Counted from the stretch's first letter, positions 44,411 through 53,190 are shown. The stretch is DNA of 64,000 nucleotides from Paenibacillus polymyxa (GCF_001719045.1 NZ_CP015423.1:3104501-3168500), one strand, 5' to 3'. Notes: generated by a model from the letters alone, not told the origin. Translations and numbers: made by a program.

Positions 44411-44440
44411 GGCCAGTTGCTTATGCAATTGGCCTTTTTC
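44411..44440. terminator. Terminator of the PTS operon, overlapping the end of the MFS gene
   Basis: GGCCAGTTGC (44411-44420) pairs with GCAATTGGCC (44425-44434) with one G-T pair, a four-base loop and a T-run. The convergent MFS gene ends inside the loop and right arm, so its last codons are part of the hairpin. Confidence 0.82.
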
Positions 44441-45620
44441 TTATAGATTTCGACTTAAAACGAATAACATATTGGATAACTATAGCGATCAACACCAAAA
44501 TCAAATTGTAGTAAAAGGGAGTGCTGACGCTAAACTGTTCCATGAGTGCACCTGCGAGGATCGGAGACACAATGGCCCCCAATTCGGACAAAGATACGAC
44601 GTTGCCGATAAATGAGCTTCTATTCTCCTCAGGAATAACATCCCCTAGTTGCGAGTAAAAGGAATCCAGATAGCTGGCTCCTCCTATACCTCCGATGAAC
44701 ATCCCTAAGTATACGATCCACGGTTCTGTGAACCAAAGAAATAAGATGATTTCCACCATGATCAACAATAGACCGATGATACAAAGCATCAAGCGATCCT
44801 TAAGTAGATCAGATAGTTTGCCAATAAAGGGGGCTGATATGAAGGTCGATATGCCGATAATGGTAAAAGCTAAGCTGATTTCTGCGGGGCTCCAATGGAG
44901 CTTGTAGGTTGCATATATGGAGAAGTACGTTAAAAATATAGCGAATGCACTCATTTCAAGGAAATGAACGGTGGAATAGAGCAGTAGCTGTTTCGTTAGC
45001 ATGGTTTTTCTTTTCGACTCATGAAGGGGTGCGTGCTGTTGCTGAGGTTTGGAAGAGAGACTGGGGAAAGTCATTCTGGAGACGGCAACGAAGGATATAC
45101 ATGAGAAAATAGCAACGAAATAAAACGGAATGGATAAAGAAAAATAAGAAACAATAGCTCCACTCATAAGAGGCCCTAAAATCATACCGGCACCTTCACT
45201 GCTGCTGATATATCCATTGAGCATGCCTCGATTATCTGCGGTGCTCATATGGTTGATCGTGACTCTTACAAAGACGGTTAGCCCTATAGCTACCAAGCCT
45301 TGGAGGAGTCTCAGTATGGATAGAATGATGAAGCTTGTTGCAATCGGAAACAGGAGCATACAAGCGATTTCAGCAATGAGTAAGCTCAACCCCAAGCGTT
45401 TTGCGCCAATCTTTTCATAAATTCGTCCTGCCAAGCCTCCACCAAGAAATCTACCTACATAAAATAGAGAAAATAAAATGCTCATGCCGAGTACGGATAT
45501 CCCGAATTGCTCTACATAAATAGCAAAGAGTGGAAGGATCATACTTCCACTCATGTTAGCAATAAGGCTGATCACAATCATACAGGCAATATTACGATTT
45601 AAATATAAGTGTCTCACCAT
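44421..45620 (-). CDS. MFS transporter, drug-efflux type
   Basis: Membrane protein of 399 residues with 12 hydrophobic segments. Between helices 2 and 3 it has FYVGRFLGGGLAGRIYEKIG, the MFS loop signature, and helix 5 carries SSEGAGMILGPLMSGAI, the G-x-x-x-G-P motif C of drug:H+ antiporters. Export of a toxic compound or metabolite is therefore more likely than import. GAGAGG precedes the start. The upstream leader contains a structured repeat-like element (45651-45746). The substrate is unknown. Confidence 0.82.
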   Translation of the reverse strand: MVRHLYLNRNIACMIVISLIANMSGSMILPLFAIYVEQFGISVLGMSILFSLFYVGRFLGGGLAGRIYEKIGAKRLGLSLLIAEIACMLLFPIATSFIILSILRLLQGLVAIGLTVFVRVTINHMSTADNRGMLNGYISSSEGAGMILGPLMSGAIVSYFSLSIPFYFVAIFSCISFVAVSRMTFPSLSSKPQQQHAPLHESKRKTMLTKQLLLYSTVHFLEMSAFAIFLTYFSIYATYKLHWSPAEISLAFTIIGISTFISAPFIGKLSDLLKDRLMLCIIGLLLIMVEIILFLWFTEPWIVYLGMFIGGIGGASYLDSFYSQLGDVIPEENRSSFIGNVVSLSELGAIVSPILAGALMEQFSVSTPFYYNLILVLIAIVIQYVIRFKSKSIRKRPIA

Positions 45621-45650
45621 AACCTCGAAACCTCTCTTTGGTCTTGCATC

Positions 45651-45746
45651 ATGGGAACCGTTATTCGGATTGCACCTGATTACGGGTAAACGGCTTCAGG
45701 TCGAGTTAGTAGGTTCCCATATAGGGTACGCAAGCGAGTTCCTCGC
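45651..45746 (-). repeat. Structured intergenic element upstream of the MFS gene
   Basis: Three nested or adjacent inverted repeats lie in the 200-bp gap: ATGGGAACC (45651-45659) with GGTTCCCAT (45712-45720), enclosing ACCTGA (45674-45679) with TCAGGT (45696-45701), and next to them GCGAG (45734-45738) with CTCGC (45742-45746). It would be transcribed into the leader of the MFS mRNA. No terminator follows. It is either a structured RNA or a dispersed palindromic repeat. Confidence 0.4.
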
Positions 45747-45824
45747 GGTGCCTAAATCCCATTGCAATGATGGAGGTATGGAGCAGCGGATGGGGGAAAG
45801 CTTGATTAGAGCATGGTGTTGCCT

Positions 45825-46322
45825 TTAGACTGGAAAGCCGCCTCCTGGTGGTGGCCAAGCTCCATAAATCCGGCGTAGCAGCACGATTTCACCCAAATGA
45901 TATGAATTGTGGGAAGCGATATTCCGCAGCAGTCCTGCTTTCGTTTCACCTGGAAAATGAGCTAGTGAATCATCCAGTTGTGCGGTTTCGGCAATCTGCA
46001 CAGCCTGATCTACGCCCTGTAAAAATTCGTTAATGACAGCCTGCCATGCCTCTTCGCTCTGCGGTCCAGTCTCTTCGGGCCAGCTTTCCATGACATTGCC
46101 CGGAAGCTGGGGTTTCCGTCCTTCCAAATGCTCCAGCATGAACTGCTGCCAGTAAATCATATGCTTCAGCAGTTGATAAATGCTGTAAGGCATTTCTGCA
46201 TTTTTCTTCCCTGCCAGCTCGACGTCGATGTCTGGTAAAGCCCGAGCTACTCGAATATGTCCACGTTCCCCGACCAGTGATTTAACCAGTGCTTGACCGA
46301 ATAATTGGTTTGTATCCGACAT
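45825..46322 (-). CDS. DinB-like four-helix-bundle protein
   Basis: Soluble protein of 165 residues. It has the DinB superfamily pattern of three spaced His: NAEMPYSIYQLLKHMIYWQQ (His at about residue 55) and, near the C-terminus, NIASHNSYHLGEIVLLRR (two His in H-x-x-x-H). These usually bind a divalent metal. Related enzymes are thiol-dependent transferases such as bacillithiol S-transferases, but the exact reaction is unknown. The gene has a normal start and no clear operon partner. Confidence 0.78.
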   Translation of the reverse strand: MSDTNQLFGQALVKSLVGERGHIRVARALPDIDVELAGKKNAEMPYSIYQLLKHMIYWQQFMLEHLEGRKPQLPGNVMESWPEETGPQSEEAWQAVINEFLQGVDQAVQIAETAQLDDSLAHFPGETKAGLLRNIASHNSYHLGEIVLLRRIYGAWPPPGGGFPV

Positions 46323-46451
46323 GTATCATCATCCCTTCTATGGAGAACTTGTTTCTAACTTATTCTCATTTTACGATTATACAATTATATTTTTCAAAAT
46401 GAAAATACCCACGTAGTAAGAAGAGAAACAGAAATAATTTTTAAAAACAAT

Positions 46452-46466
46452 TGATAATCATTCTCA
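46452..46466. promoter_or_regulatory. Fur box
   Basis: TGATAATCATTCTCA matches the 7-1-7 Fur consensus (TGATAAT-N-ATTATCA) at 13 of the 14 defined positions. It lies in the AT-rich 319-bp gap between the DinB-like gene (130 bp from its start) and the MarR gene (175 bp from its start), so iron could control either. Confidence 0.6.
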
Positions 46467-46483
46467 ATTATAATAAAATAATA

Positions 46484-46587
46484 TTGTTTCAAATGAAACA
46501 AAGTATCGATAATAGATATATTTTGTATATATACGGAAATGTTAAAGGGGAGCTTTCCGTATGCATATATTGTTTTCTATGAAACAA
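46484..46587 (+). promoter_or_regulatory. Twin palindromic operators and promoter of the MarR gene
   Basis: TTGTTTCAAATGAAACAA (46484-46501) and TTGTTTTCTATGAAACAA (46570-46587) share 15 of 18 positions; the first has perfect eight-base arms. A TATAAT (46596-46601) follows the second site, which covers the -35 region. The arrangement fits autorepression by the MarR protein with a second, upstream binding site. Confidence 0.6.
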
Positions 46588-46613
46588 AAATGGGCTATAA
46601 TGAAAGGAGGAGT

Positions 46614-46628
46614 ATGTCAAAGGAGTGA
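46614..46628 (+). other. Mini-ORF in the MarR leader
   Basis: ATG TCA AAG GAG TGA follows a perfect ribosome binding site (AAAGGAGG, 46604-46611). It is in the same frame as the MarR gene, which starts at 46641, 12 bases after the TGA. It may be a leader peptide with reinitiation or the remains of an earlier, longer N-terminus. Confidence 0.4.
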
Positions 46629-46640
46629 CCATTTTTTCGT

Positions 46641-47144
46641 ATGGAGAAAGCGACATCAGTTCAGCATGTTTATGATTTGCTCATTAAGATGAATCACCAG
46701 CTGGAGCAGCATCAGCAGAGAGAGAGCATGACTATTCTCGAAGAAATACACGAGCATTTTGATGGAATTGCTTCACTCAATCTGACGGATGTGCACGTCA
46801 TTGACTGTATTGGGAGGCATGAGCCGATTAATGTTACGACATTAGCGGATCGAATTGAGCTGAGCAAGGGTACAGTTTCGAAAGTCAGCACCAAGCTGCT
46901 CAAGGAAGGCTGGATTCGCAGAACCCAGCTTAACGACAACAAGAAAGAAATTTATTTTCGGTTAACCCCGTTGGGGAAAAGACTCTTTCTTATGCATGAA
47001 CGACTGCATGTTAAGGTACAGCAGCAGTTATTTCAATTTTTAAATCGTTATAGCTCGGAAGAACTGAATGTCTTGAAACGTCTGCTGTCCGATGGTGTAG
47101 ATCTCTTGGAAGCTATGGAGTGGCAGGGCAAGAGTCTGGACTAA
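46641..47144 (+). CDS. MarR family transcriptional regulator
   Basis: Winged-helix regulator of 167 residues. The DNA-binding domain is at about 45-115: NLTDVHVIDCIGRHEPINVT, then ADRIELSKGTVSKVSTKLLK (recognition helix) and the wing RRTQLNDNKKEIYFRLTPLG. N- and C-terminal helices should dimerise. No cysteine stands at the OhrR position, so a peroxide-sensing role is unlikely. The ribosome binding site for the ATG is distant (about 15 bases), and a mini-ORF with a better site lies just ahead. Two palindromes and a Fur box precede it. Its targets are unknown apart from likely autoregulation. Confidence 0.85.
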   Translation: MEKATSVQHVYDLLIKMNHQLEQHQQRESMTILEEIHEHFDGIASLNLTDVHVIDCIGRHEPINVTTLADRIELSKGTVSKVSTKLLKEGWIRRTQLNDNKKEIYFRLTPLGKRLFLMHERLHVKVQQQLFQFLNRYSSEELNVLKRLLSDGVDLLEAMEWQGKSLD

Positions 47145-47169
47145 AGGGATATCGAATCATCAACGATGG

Positions 47170-47220
47170 GCACCTGTTAATCTCCAAGTAATAGATACAT
47201 GGGGATATGCAGGTGCTTTT
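47170..47220 (+). terminator. Terminator of the MarR gene
   Basis: GCACCTG (47170-47176) pairs with CAGGTGC (47210-47216), with a further inner stem (ATCTCC with GGGGAT), and is followed by TTTTCTTTT. It also meets the end of the convergent response regulator gene. Confidence 0.65.
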
Positions 47221-47223
47221 CTT

Positions 47224-48153
47224 TTAATGTAATAGCCGTTTTGCTTCCATATAGAGCACCTGTACGAACTTTTTCGTATTAATGCGGGCTTGGGACAGTG
47301 AAGGCTCCACATTGTTTTGCAGTTCCAGCATTTTTTTGCGGATTTCTGTAAAATCAAAAAATTTGGATGCATAATTTTCAAATTTAGGATGGGTATAGTC
47401 AGTCAATCCGAGCGATACTATATGGCTTAGCGTCTGAAAAATAGCACGGCGGACACGTTGCTCCGATGCTTTGATTTCCTTACTCAGCTCTATTGCTGAG
47501 GCTGAAGCCCCTAATCGTTTGGACGCTACATTAGCAAATATATCCTTCAACGGCGGGAACAGATAGGGAGATAGATTTCCTGTTTCCTCCTCATACTGGT
47601 CCAGAAATTCCAGCATGTCCAGTAAATCCATACTCCCGGCTTCGCCGATCATCCCCATTTCGGAGAGCAGAAACTGCCCGGAAGTTACGATGTTTCGGGT
47701 CGGTTCAATTGTTGCCGTTGGGTTGTTCGTTGTGAACATCGACAACCCTTGAAGCGTGCGCTGAATATCCGTAATCGACTGCTGCATGCGCAGACGCTCA
47801 GCCACCTTATGAATAACTGCAATAATCTCCAGTCGATTCAAAGGCTTGGCCACATAATATTCAATACCGAGCGAGTATGCCTCGCCGATCATGTTTTTGG
47901 ATTCGATGCGAGAAATCATAATGATTTTGCCGCTGAATTGATCGCCAAGTGCACGCACGGTCTGAATGCCGTCACGAAGCGGCATCAGCAGGTCAATCAG
48001 CAATACATCAATCCGGTTCAGCTCTAGGAGGCCGCTATTCACGTAGGTACCATCCTCTGCTTCCCCGATGACTTCTCCTAGACCTTCGTCTTCAATAATG
48101 TCTGCCAGCATAGAACGAATTCCCTGATCGTCATCCACAATATAAAAACGCAT
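47224..48153 (-). CDS. glnL: GlnL-like response regulator (YcbB family)
   Basis: Regulator of 309 residues. The receiver domain (1-120) has phospho-accepting D54 in VLLIDLLMPLRDG and the conserved Lys in YYVAKPLNRLE. The C-terminal half (about 185-300) is the YcbB-type DNA-binding domain (ASAIELSKEIKASEQRVRRA). This domain architecture is that of B. subtilis GlnL, which controls glutamine transport and use. It follows the kinase gene by five bases. Given the divergent symporter at 49675, glutamate or a dicarboxylate is the likely signal here. Confidence 0.82.
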   Translation of the reverse strand: MRFYIVDDDQGIRSMLADIIEDEGLGEVIGEAEDGTYVNSGLLELNRIDVLLIDLLMPLRDGIQTVRALGDQFSGKIIMISRIESKNMIGEAYSLGIEYYVAKPLNRLEIIAVIHKVAERLRMQQSITDIQRTLQGLSMFTTNNPTATIEPTRNIVTSGQFLLSEMGMIGEAGSMDLLDMLEFLDQYEEETGNLSPYLFPPLKDIFANVASKRLGASASAIELSKEIKASEQRVRRAIFQTLSHIVSLGLTDYTHPKFENYASKFFDFTEIRKKMLELQNNVEPSLSQARINTKKFVQVLYMEAKRLLH

Positions 48154-48158
48154 CCGGG

Positions 48159-49463
48159 CTATCTTCCTTTCTCCGTCAGTTTCCGTAAAGGCAATGTAAT
48201 TCTAAAAGTGGTCTGTAATCTATCTGTATTCTCTTCTTCATCCTGTTGCAGTTCAATCGTTCCTCCAAGGCTCTCCGCGACCTCACGTACATAAAACAAT
48301 CCCATACCGGTCGACGGCTGTCCTTCCTCATCATACTTGGTCGTATACCCCGGTGTGAAGACCATTTCCCGTTTACGCTGAGGAATACCCGGCCCGTTGT
48401 CGGTGACAATAAAGGTTACTACATCCTCTTTTCCCGCTTGAAAGCGAATGGAAACGTCAATCCTTCCACTGTCCTTCATTGCTTCAACTGCATTGGCTGT
48501 CAGGTTATTAATAAGTGTCAAAACGGTATAAACATGCAGCTTGGGTAACAATGGATCGACATCTAGGGTAAAACGAATAGACTTGTCCAGCGATTGCGCG
48601 TATTTGCTGTTCGTTCGGATGATTAGCTCCCCAAGCTCTTGAGAAGCCATGTAATGCACTCCGCTTTCGGCATCAATCAGCTTGGACAAACCAGCAAAAA
48701 TCCGCTGGCTGTCTTTTTTGATCTCGTGGACCTGTCCGGAAATACGAAGTGCCTGTCTGGCGTAATGGTCTCTGTCCTTCAGAGACTCATCCTGCTGCAG
48801 CTCACGGTACAGCTCGTAGCTTTCACGAGTGATTTGTTCTGCATGTGACAGCGTTTTGCCTAACTGGACCGACTCCTCATACAAGTCCGATACAAGGAGT
48901 AAAATTCGCTCCGTCTGCTGCCTTTGTGCCTCTTCATGCTGGACCGATTGATTTAACCGAATCATATTATAAAACCCAAGCACGAAGAAGCTGCGGATCA
49001 TAGCCATGAAAGCTACTTTGCTGATCTTAATGATGTCCCAGAAATCGCCGTCTATGCTCCACCGGACGCTAAGTTCCGACACACTTGCGGCAACCTCAAT
49101 CCCTACAGAGAGGATGCCCACGCGGAGTGCGCGGTAAGGCTCAGCATTAATGTTAAGGACCTGGAAGAGCAGGCCGTAGACCATGTAATAAAAAAAAGTA
49201 GGGCCGTGCAGTGTCAGCAACTCTTCGAAGGGAAGGCCGGGCTGAGAGTAATGATTGAGTAAGATGCGAAAGGCGACTACCGCTATCCCTGCAAGCACTC
49301 CCGATAATGCAGGCGGAATATGACGAATAGATAACAGAAAGAAAAAAAATACAGGTGTACCAAAGCTGAGACGAAATGTATTAGCGAACGGGTGAATATT
49401 CAGCTCACCTGCGAGCGGTACAAATACAAGCATGAGCAGGAAAAGGAGCGTATTCAACTTCAT
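48159..49463 (-). CDS. glnK: GlnK-like sensor histidine kinase
   Basis: Kinase of 434 residues with about five N-terminal membrane segments (1-180), a helical linker and the ATPase core. HATPase motifs are LINNLTANAVEAMKDSGRID (N box), VTDNGPGIP (G1) and STGMGLFYVREVAESLGGTI (G2). A typical H-box is not obvious; the region SQELGELIIRTNSKY lies where dimerisation is expected, as in the B. subtilis GlnK class. It is first in the operon with the response regulator and is divergent from the glutamate/dicarboxylate symporter gene, its probable target. Confidence 0.82.
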   Translation of the reverse strand: MKLNTLLFLLMLVFVPLAGELNIHPFANTFRLSFGTPVFFFFLLSIRHIPPALSGVLAGIAVVAFRILLNHYSQPGLPFEELLTLHGPTFFYYMVYGLLFQVLNINAEPYRALRVGILSVGIEVAASVSELSVRWSIDGDFWDIIKISKVAFMAMIRSFFVLGFYNMIRLNQSVQHEEAQRQQTERILLLVSDLYEESVQLGKTLSHAEQITRESYELYRELQQDESLKDRDHYARQALRISGQVHEIKKDSQRIFAGLSKLIDAESGVHYMASQELGELIIRTNSKYAQSLDKSIRFTLDVDPLLPKLHVYTVLTLINNLTANAVEAMKDSGRIDVSIRFQAGKEDVVTFIVTDNGPGIPQRKREMVFTPGYTTKYDEEGQPSTGMGLFYVREVAESLGGTIELQQDEEENTDRLQTTFRITLPLRKLTEKGR

Positions 49464-49674
49464 CTATATTCACCTCCTGGGTATTCAGTCAGAAAGGCAA
49501 TGTGAGCTAAATTCACAGGCTCGCCGTTAAAGTTTGTGAATTTATAGAAAAAAATAAATGCAGCTGTAGATAATTGTCGTTTTTTATAGATCAGATTGTA
49601 GTATAAATAACATCATTTGAATATTAAGAACAGCATACTGCAAAAATATACAAATCAGCCAGGGGGGACGCGAA

Positions 49675-50928
49675 GTGAAAAAGATTAATTTGACGATGCA
49701 AATCTTTATCGGTCTGGCTTTAGGTATTATTATTGGTGCCTTATTTTACGGCAATTCAGGGGTGGAAGTCTACTTAAAACCAATCGGTGATATTTTCATC
49801 CGCTTGATCAAGATGATTGTCGTGCCTATTGTGATCTCAACGCTCATTATCGGCGTAGCCGGCGTCGGAGATATGAAGAAACTGGGTAAACTCGGCGGAA
49901 AGTCTATTCTGTACTTTGAGATTGTAACGACAATCGCCATCCTTTTCGGACTGCTTGTTGCCAATCTGGTTCGACCGGGTGACGGCGTGGACATGTCCCA
50001 CCTGGCCAAGAGTGATATCCATTCCTATGTGGAGACTGCAGAGAAGTCAGGCCATAGCTTTATAGATACGATTGTGCATATTGTTCCTACCAATGTTATT
50101 CACGCCCTGGGCGAGGGAGATATGCTGGCTATTATATTCTTCTCCGTACTGTTTGGATTAGGGGTAGCGGCGATTGGTGACAAAGGCAAGCCTGTGCTGA
50201 ATTTCTTTGAAGGCGTAGCCGACGCCATGTTCTGGGTAACCAATCAGGTCATGCGCCTGGCTCCGTTCGGTGTATTTGCCCTGATTGGAACGACAGTGGC
50301 TAAGTTTGGATTGGCCTCGTTATGGCCTTTATTGAAGCTTGTTTTGTCGGTGTACGGCTCCATGATACTGTTCATTGTGATTGTTTTTGGAATTATCGCC
50401 AAGCTTTGCGGTACCCGTCTCTGGACCATGGTTAAAATATTGAAAAGTGAGCTGCTGCTTGCATATTCGACGGCCAGTTCGGAAAGTGTTTTGCCTAAGA
50501 TCATGGAGAAGATGGAGAAGTTCGGATGTCCTAAAGGAATTACGTCCTTTGTCATTCCGATTGGGTATTCTTTTAATCTGGACGGTTCCACCCTGTATCA
50601 GGCACTGGCTGCGATTTTCATTGCCCAAATGTACGGAATTGACCTGCCAATCACGACACAAATCACGCTGGTGCTAGTTTTGATTATTTCCTCCAAAGGT
50701 ATTGCAGGGGTGCCAGGTGCTTCCTTTGTCGTTTTGCTCGCTACACTTGGAGCAGTGAACCTCCCGCTGGAGGGGTTGGCTTTTATTGCTGGTATTGATC
50801 GCATTCTGGATATGGCGCGTACGGTAGTCAATGTATTAGGTAACTCGCTTGCCGCTGTGGTCATGTCCAAATGGGAAGGCCAATATGATAAAGAAAAGGG
50901 CGAGGAATACGTTGCTTCAATTAAATAA
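49675..50928 (+). CDS. gltP: Glutamate/aspartate or C4-dicarboxylate:cation symporter (DAACS family)
   Basis: Membrane transporter of 417 residues with the GltPh fold. Signatures are KMIVVPIVISTLIIGVAGVG near residue 46, the Ser-rich re-entrant loop AYSTASSESVLPKIMEKMEK (HP1) near residue 263, FNLDGSTLYQALAAIFIAQM, and GIAGVPGASFVVLLATLGAV (HP2), with the substrate-binding Asp/Asn of helix 8 in AGIDRILDMARTVVNVLGNS. GTG start after AGGGGGGACG. Distinguishing glutamate from dicarboxylates is not possible by eye. The GlnKL-like system is divergent and probably controls it. Confidence 0.88.
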   Translation: MKKINLTMQIFIGLALGIIIGALFYGNSGVEVYLKPIGDIFIRLIKMIVVPIVISTLIIGVAGVGDMKKLGKLGGKSILYFEIVTTIAILFGLLVANLVRPGDGVDMSHLAKSDIHSYVETAEKSGHSFIDTIVHIVPTNVIHALGEGDMLAIIFFSVLFGLGVAAIGDKGKPVLNFFEGVADAMFWVTNQVMRLAPFGVFALIGTTVAKFGLASLWPLLKLVLSVYGSMILFIVIVFGIIAKLCGTRLWTMVKILKSELLLAYSTASSESVLPKIMEKMEKFGCPKGITSFVIPIGYSFNLDGSTLYQALAAIFIAQMYGIDLPITTQITLVLVLIISSKGIAGVPGASFVVLLATLGAVNLPLEGLAFIAGIDRILDMARTVVNVLGNSLAAVVMSKWEGQYDKEKGEEYVASIK

Positions 50929-50953
50929 GATGCAACGAACTGAATAATTGCCA

Positions 50954-50994
50954 GAAAGAGCACTTTTGCGAAGTAATGCGAAGGTGTTCTTTTC
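50954..50994 (+). terminator. Terminator of the symporter gene
   Basis: AAAGAGCACTTTTGC pairs with GCGAAGGTGTTCTTT using three G-T pairs around a loop of about eight bases and is followed by TTC and more T. It lies 25 bp after the stop codon. Confidence 0.72.
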
Positions 50995-51185
50995 ATTTCC
51001 AGACTTATTAAGACCTTTCCTTTTTCGACATTTTTCGATGTTTTCTGTATGAATATATAGGTATATGGACATAAAAATGATTCTTATTACCTGTGCAATT
51101 TTAGATTTATTTATAATGATTCTTAATAAAATTCCGATATTAAACTATATCGTTTTATATATTGGCTTAGAAGGGAAGAGCATAT

Positions 51186-52697
51186 ATGTTTCTTAAAAAA
51201 AATGAGACCCACTCACTTGCTCCTTTAGTAGAAGAAAGCCGCAAACTTTCACAAAGAATACAGCAGAAGGATTATTCTGCCGCAATACAAGTTTCATCCA
51301 AATCTTCCGAGGTTCAAGAAATCGCAAACAATGTAAACCAAGCGCTTGAGTCCATGAAAAATGATGCTCAATATGTTGACATCCGTCTGAAGCTTGTTAC
51401 CAAGGCTATAGAGATTGGCTTATGGGACATGGAGGTGGTTGCGGGTGATCCCGTCAATCCAAGTAATACGTTCACATGGTCAGAAGAATTTCGTGCTATG
51501 CTGGGGTATCAGAGCGAAAAGGACTTCCCCAATGTATTAAACAGCTGGGCATCCCGGCTGCACCCCGAAGATCATGACAGAGCATTGACCGAATTGTCGG
51601 ATCATTTGCTGGATTTTACGGGCAAGACGCCTTATGACGTACAGTATCGTTTGAAGCTGAAGCATGGAGAATACCGCTGGTTCCGGGCTACCGGAACGAC
51701 GATCCGCGATCAGCAGGGAGTGCCGCTTCGGATTGCGGGCGCTCTATTGGATGTGCACGACCAGAAGATTAAGTCCGAGGAGCTTCAGGCTCTAGTTACA
51801 AGATATGATCTCATCAATCGTGTTTTGGTGGAGGCTCCATATGACGTCATTCTGGCTGATGGAGATATCGAGAACCCGGATAATATATTTTGGTGGTCCC
51901 AGCAATTCCGCCACACCTTGGGCTTTAAGGATGAGCAGGACTTCCCGAGTGTACTAAGCAGTTGGAGCTCGCGTATACATCCTGACGATGCCGAGCATGC
52001 GTTTAAGGCTGTAGTTGACCATTTAAATGACTATTCAGATCGTACGCCATATGACATGGTATGTCGCTTGCAAAGTAAAAATGGCGAATATCGCTGGTAT
52101 CAAAACAGTGGAAGAAGCATACGCGATAGCAAGGGAGTGCCTATTCGTATTGCGGGTACCATTCGTGATATTACTGTCGAAAAGGAAAAGCAGGCTGTCG
52201 CGGATGAGCTGACGCTCAAAATTCAGCATCTCTCCGATTCCATTACGGAAATGGTGAACGGCGTTAACTCGGTTAGTAACCAGGCGCAGGAGCTGGCAAC
52301 GGCTCAGGAGCAATCGACAGAGGCAGCGAATCAAGCCAAAGTCAGTGCAGAAGAGACGCAAAACATTTCCAACTTCATTAAAGAGATTGCGAATCAAACA
52401 AATCTGCTGGGTCTGAATGCCGCCATTGAGGCATCGCGTGCGGGCGAGCAGGGGCGGGGGTTTGCGGTAGTTGCAGATGAAGTGAGAAAACTCGCCATAC
52501 ACAGTGCTGATGCGACCGGAAATATCGAGACTAGTCTGGACGAAATGAAGACACTCATCGAGCGGATTTTGCACAATATCGGTAATATGTCTACGCTGAC
52601 ACAAACACAAGCCGCGCTAACGCAACAAGTGAATGCATCTACAGACGAGATCAACAGCATGTCCAAAGCTTTGTTGGATTTTGCAAGAACGATGTAA
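51186..52697 (+). CDS. Soluble double-PAS methyl-accepting chemotaxis-type protein
   Basis: Protein of 503 residues without any membrane segment. Two PAS_3 domains (about 70-195 and 205-330) are clear tandem duplicates: each has DFPxVLxSWxSR-HP-D, then TPYD, GEYRW and GVPxRIAG. The MCP signalling domain (340-503) contains the hairpin tip [20 protein letters not shown], then [15 protein letters not shown], which contacts CheA/CheW. The C-terminal domain is short, with only the tip and flanking coiled coil. It should be a cytoplasmic receptor sensing redox, oxygen or a small metabolite through a PAS cofactor. A weak Fur-like stretch (near 51112-51130) lies upstream. Confidence 0.85.
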   Translation: MFLKKNETHSLAPLVEESRKLSQRIQQKDYSAAIQVSSKSSEVQEIANNVNQALESMKNDAQYVDIRLKLVTKAIEIGLWDMEVVAGDPVNPSNTFTWSEEFRAMLGYQSEKDFPNVLNSWASRLHPEDHDRALTELSDHLLDFTGKTPYDVQYRLKLKHGEYRWFRATGTTIRDQQGVPLRIAGALLDVHDQKIKSEELQALVTRYDLINRVLVEAPYDVILADGDIENPDNIFWWSQQFRHTLGFKDEQDFPSVLSSWSSRIHPDDAEHAFKAVVDHLNDYSDRTPYDMVCRLQSKNGEYRWYQNSGRSIRDSKGVPIRIAGTIRDITVEKEKQAVADELTLKIQHLSDSITEMVNGVNSVSNQAQELATAQEQSTEAANQAKVSAEETQNISNFIKEIANQTNLLGLNAAIEASRAGEQGRGFAVVADEVRKLAIHSADATGNIETSLDEMKTLIERILHNIGNMSTLTQTQAALTQQVNASTDEINSMSKALLDFARTM

Positions 52698-52713
52698 GGC
52701 TTCATGTAGAAAT

Positions 52714-52741
52714 GAGGCCGGGCCTTAGGCTCGGTCTCTTT
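52714..52741 (+). terminator. Terminator of the chemoreceptor gene
   Basis: GAGGCCGGGCC (52714-52724) and GGCTCGGTCTC (52728-52738) pair along 11 positions with G-T pairs and a three-base loop, followed by T residues. Confidence 0.8.
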
Positions 52742-52827
52742 ACTGTTTTTGGAAGATGAACTATACTTTTCGAGGATAGATCTAAAAATCACCTCATAGT
52801 AACTTTATGTGGAAAAGAGGAATATAC

Positions 52828-53190
52828 TTGAGCTTACTTAGTTCAATATTGGTCGGAATTGTAGCTCTGGAGCATGTGTACATTCTAATATTGGAAATGT
52901 TTCTGTGGACGACTCCGCGGGCGATGCGTACGTTCGGCACCTCGAAGGAGCTGGCGGAAGCAAGCAAATCCTTGGCTGCAAATCAGGGGCTGTACAACGG
53001 CTTTTTGGCAGCCGGATTGGTGTGGGGCTTGTTCTATCCGGATACTGTATTCGGGCGGCAAATCCAATTATTCTTTGTCATTTGTGTGGTAGTGGCTGCG
53101 TTGTATGGTGCATTAACTGCCAATAAGTCTATTTTATTAAAGCAAGGCCTGCCTGCCATCCTGGCACTAATCAGTTTGTGGATACTCTAA
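52828..53190 (+). CDS. DUF1304 family small membrane protein
   Basis: Membrane protein of about 120 residues with four hydrophobic segments (SLLSSILVGIVALEHVYILI; LAAGLVWGLFYP; LFFVICVVVAALYGAL; LPAILALISLWIL). The motif EMFLWTTPRAMRTFGTS, followed by ANQGLYNGFLAAGLVWG, defines DUF1304. Function is unknown. TTG at 52828 is preferred because AGAGG lies seven bases before it and the family starts there; the ATG at 52807 has no ribosome binding site. It is monocistronic with a strong terminator. Confidence 0.75.
   Translation: MSLLSSILVGIVALEHVYILILEMFLWTTPRAMRTFGTSKELAEASKSLAANQGLYNGFLAAGLVWGLFYPDTVFGRQIQLFFVICVVVAALYGALTANKSILLKQGLPAILALISLWIL

Noticed and set aside
45721..45760. GGCACCGCG on the minus strand, as in the T-box consensus, before the MFS gene
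   Set aside because: There is no room for a stem I with specifier loop, no terminator hairpin follows, and the downstream gene is an exporter. The match is probably chance.
51112..51130. Second Fur box before the chemoreceptor gene
   Set aside because: ATAATGATTCTTAATAA resembles the consensus only loosely and the region is very AT-rich.
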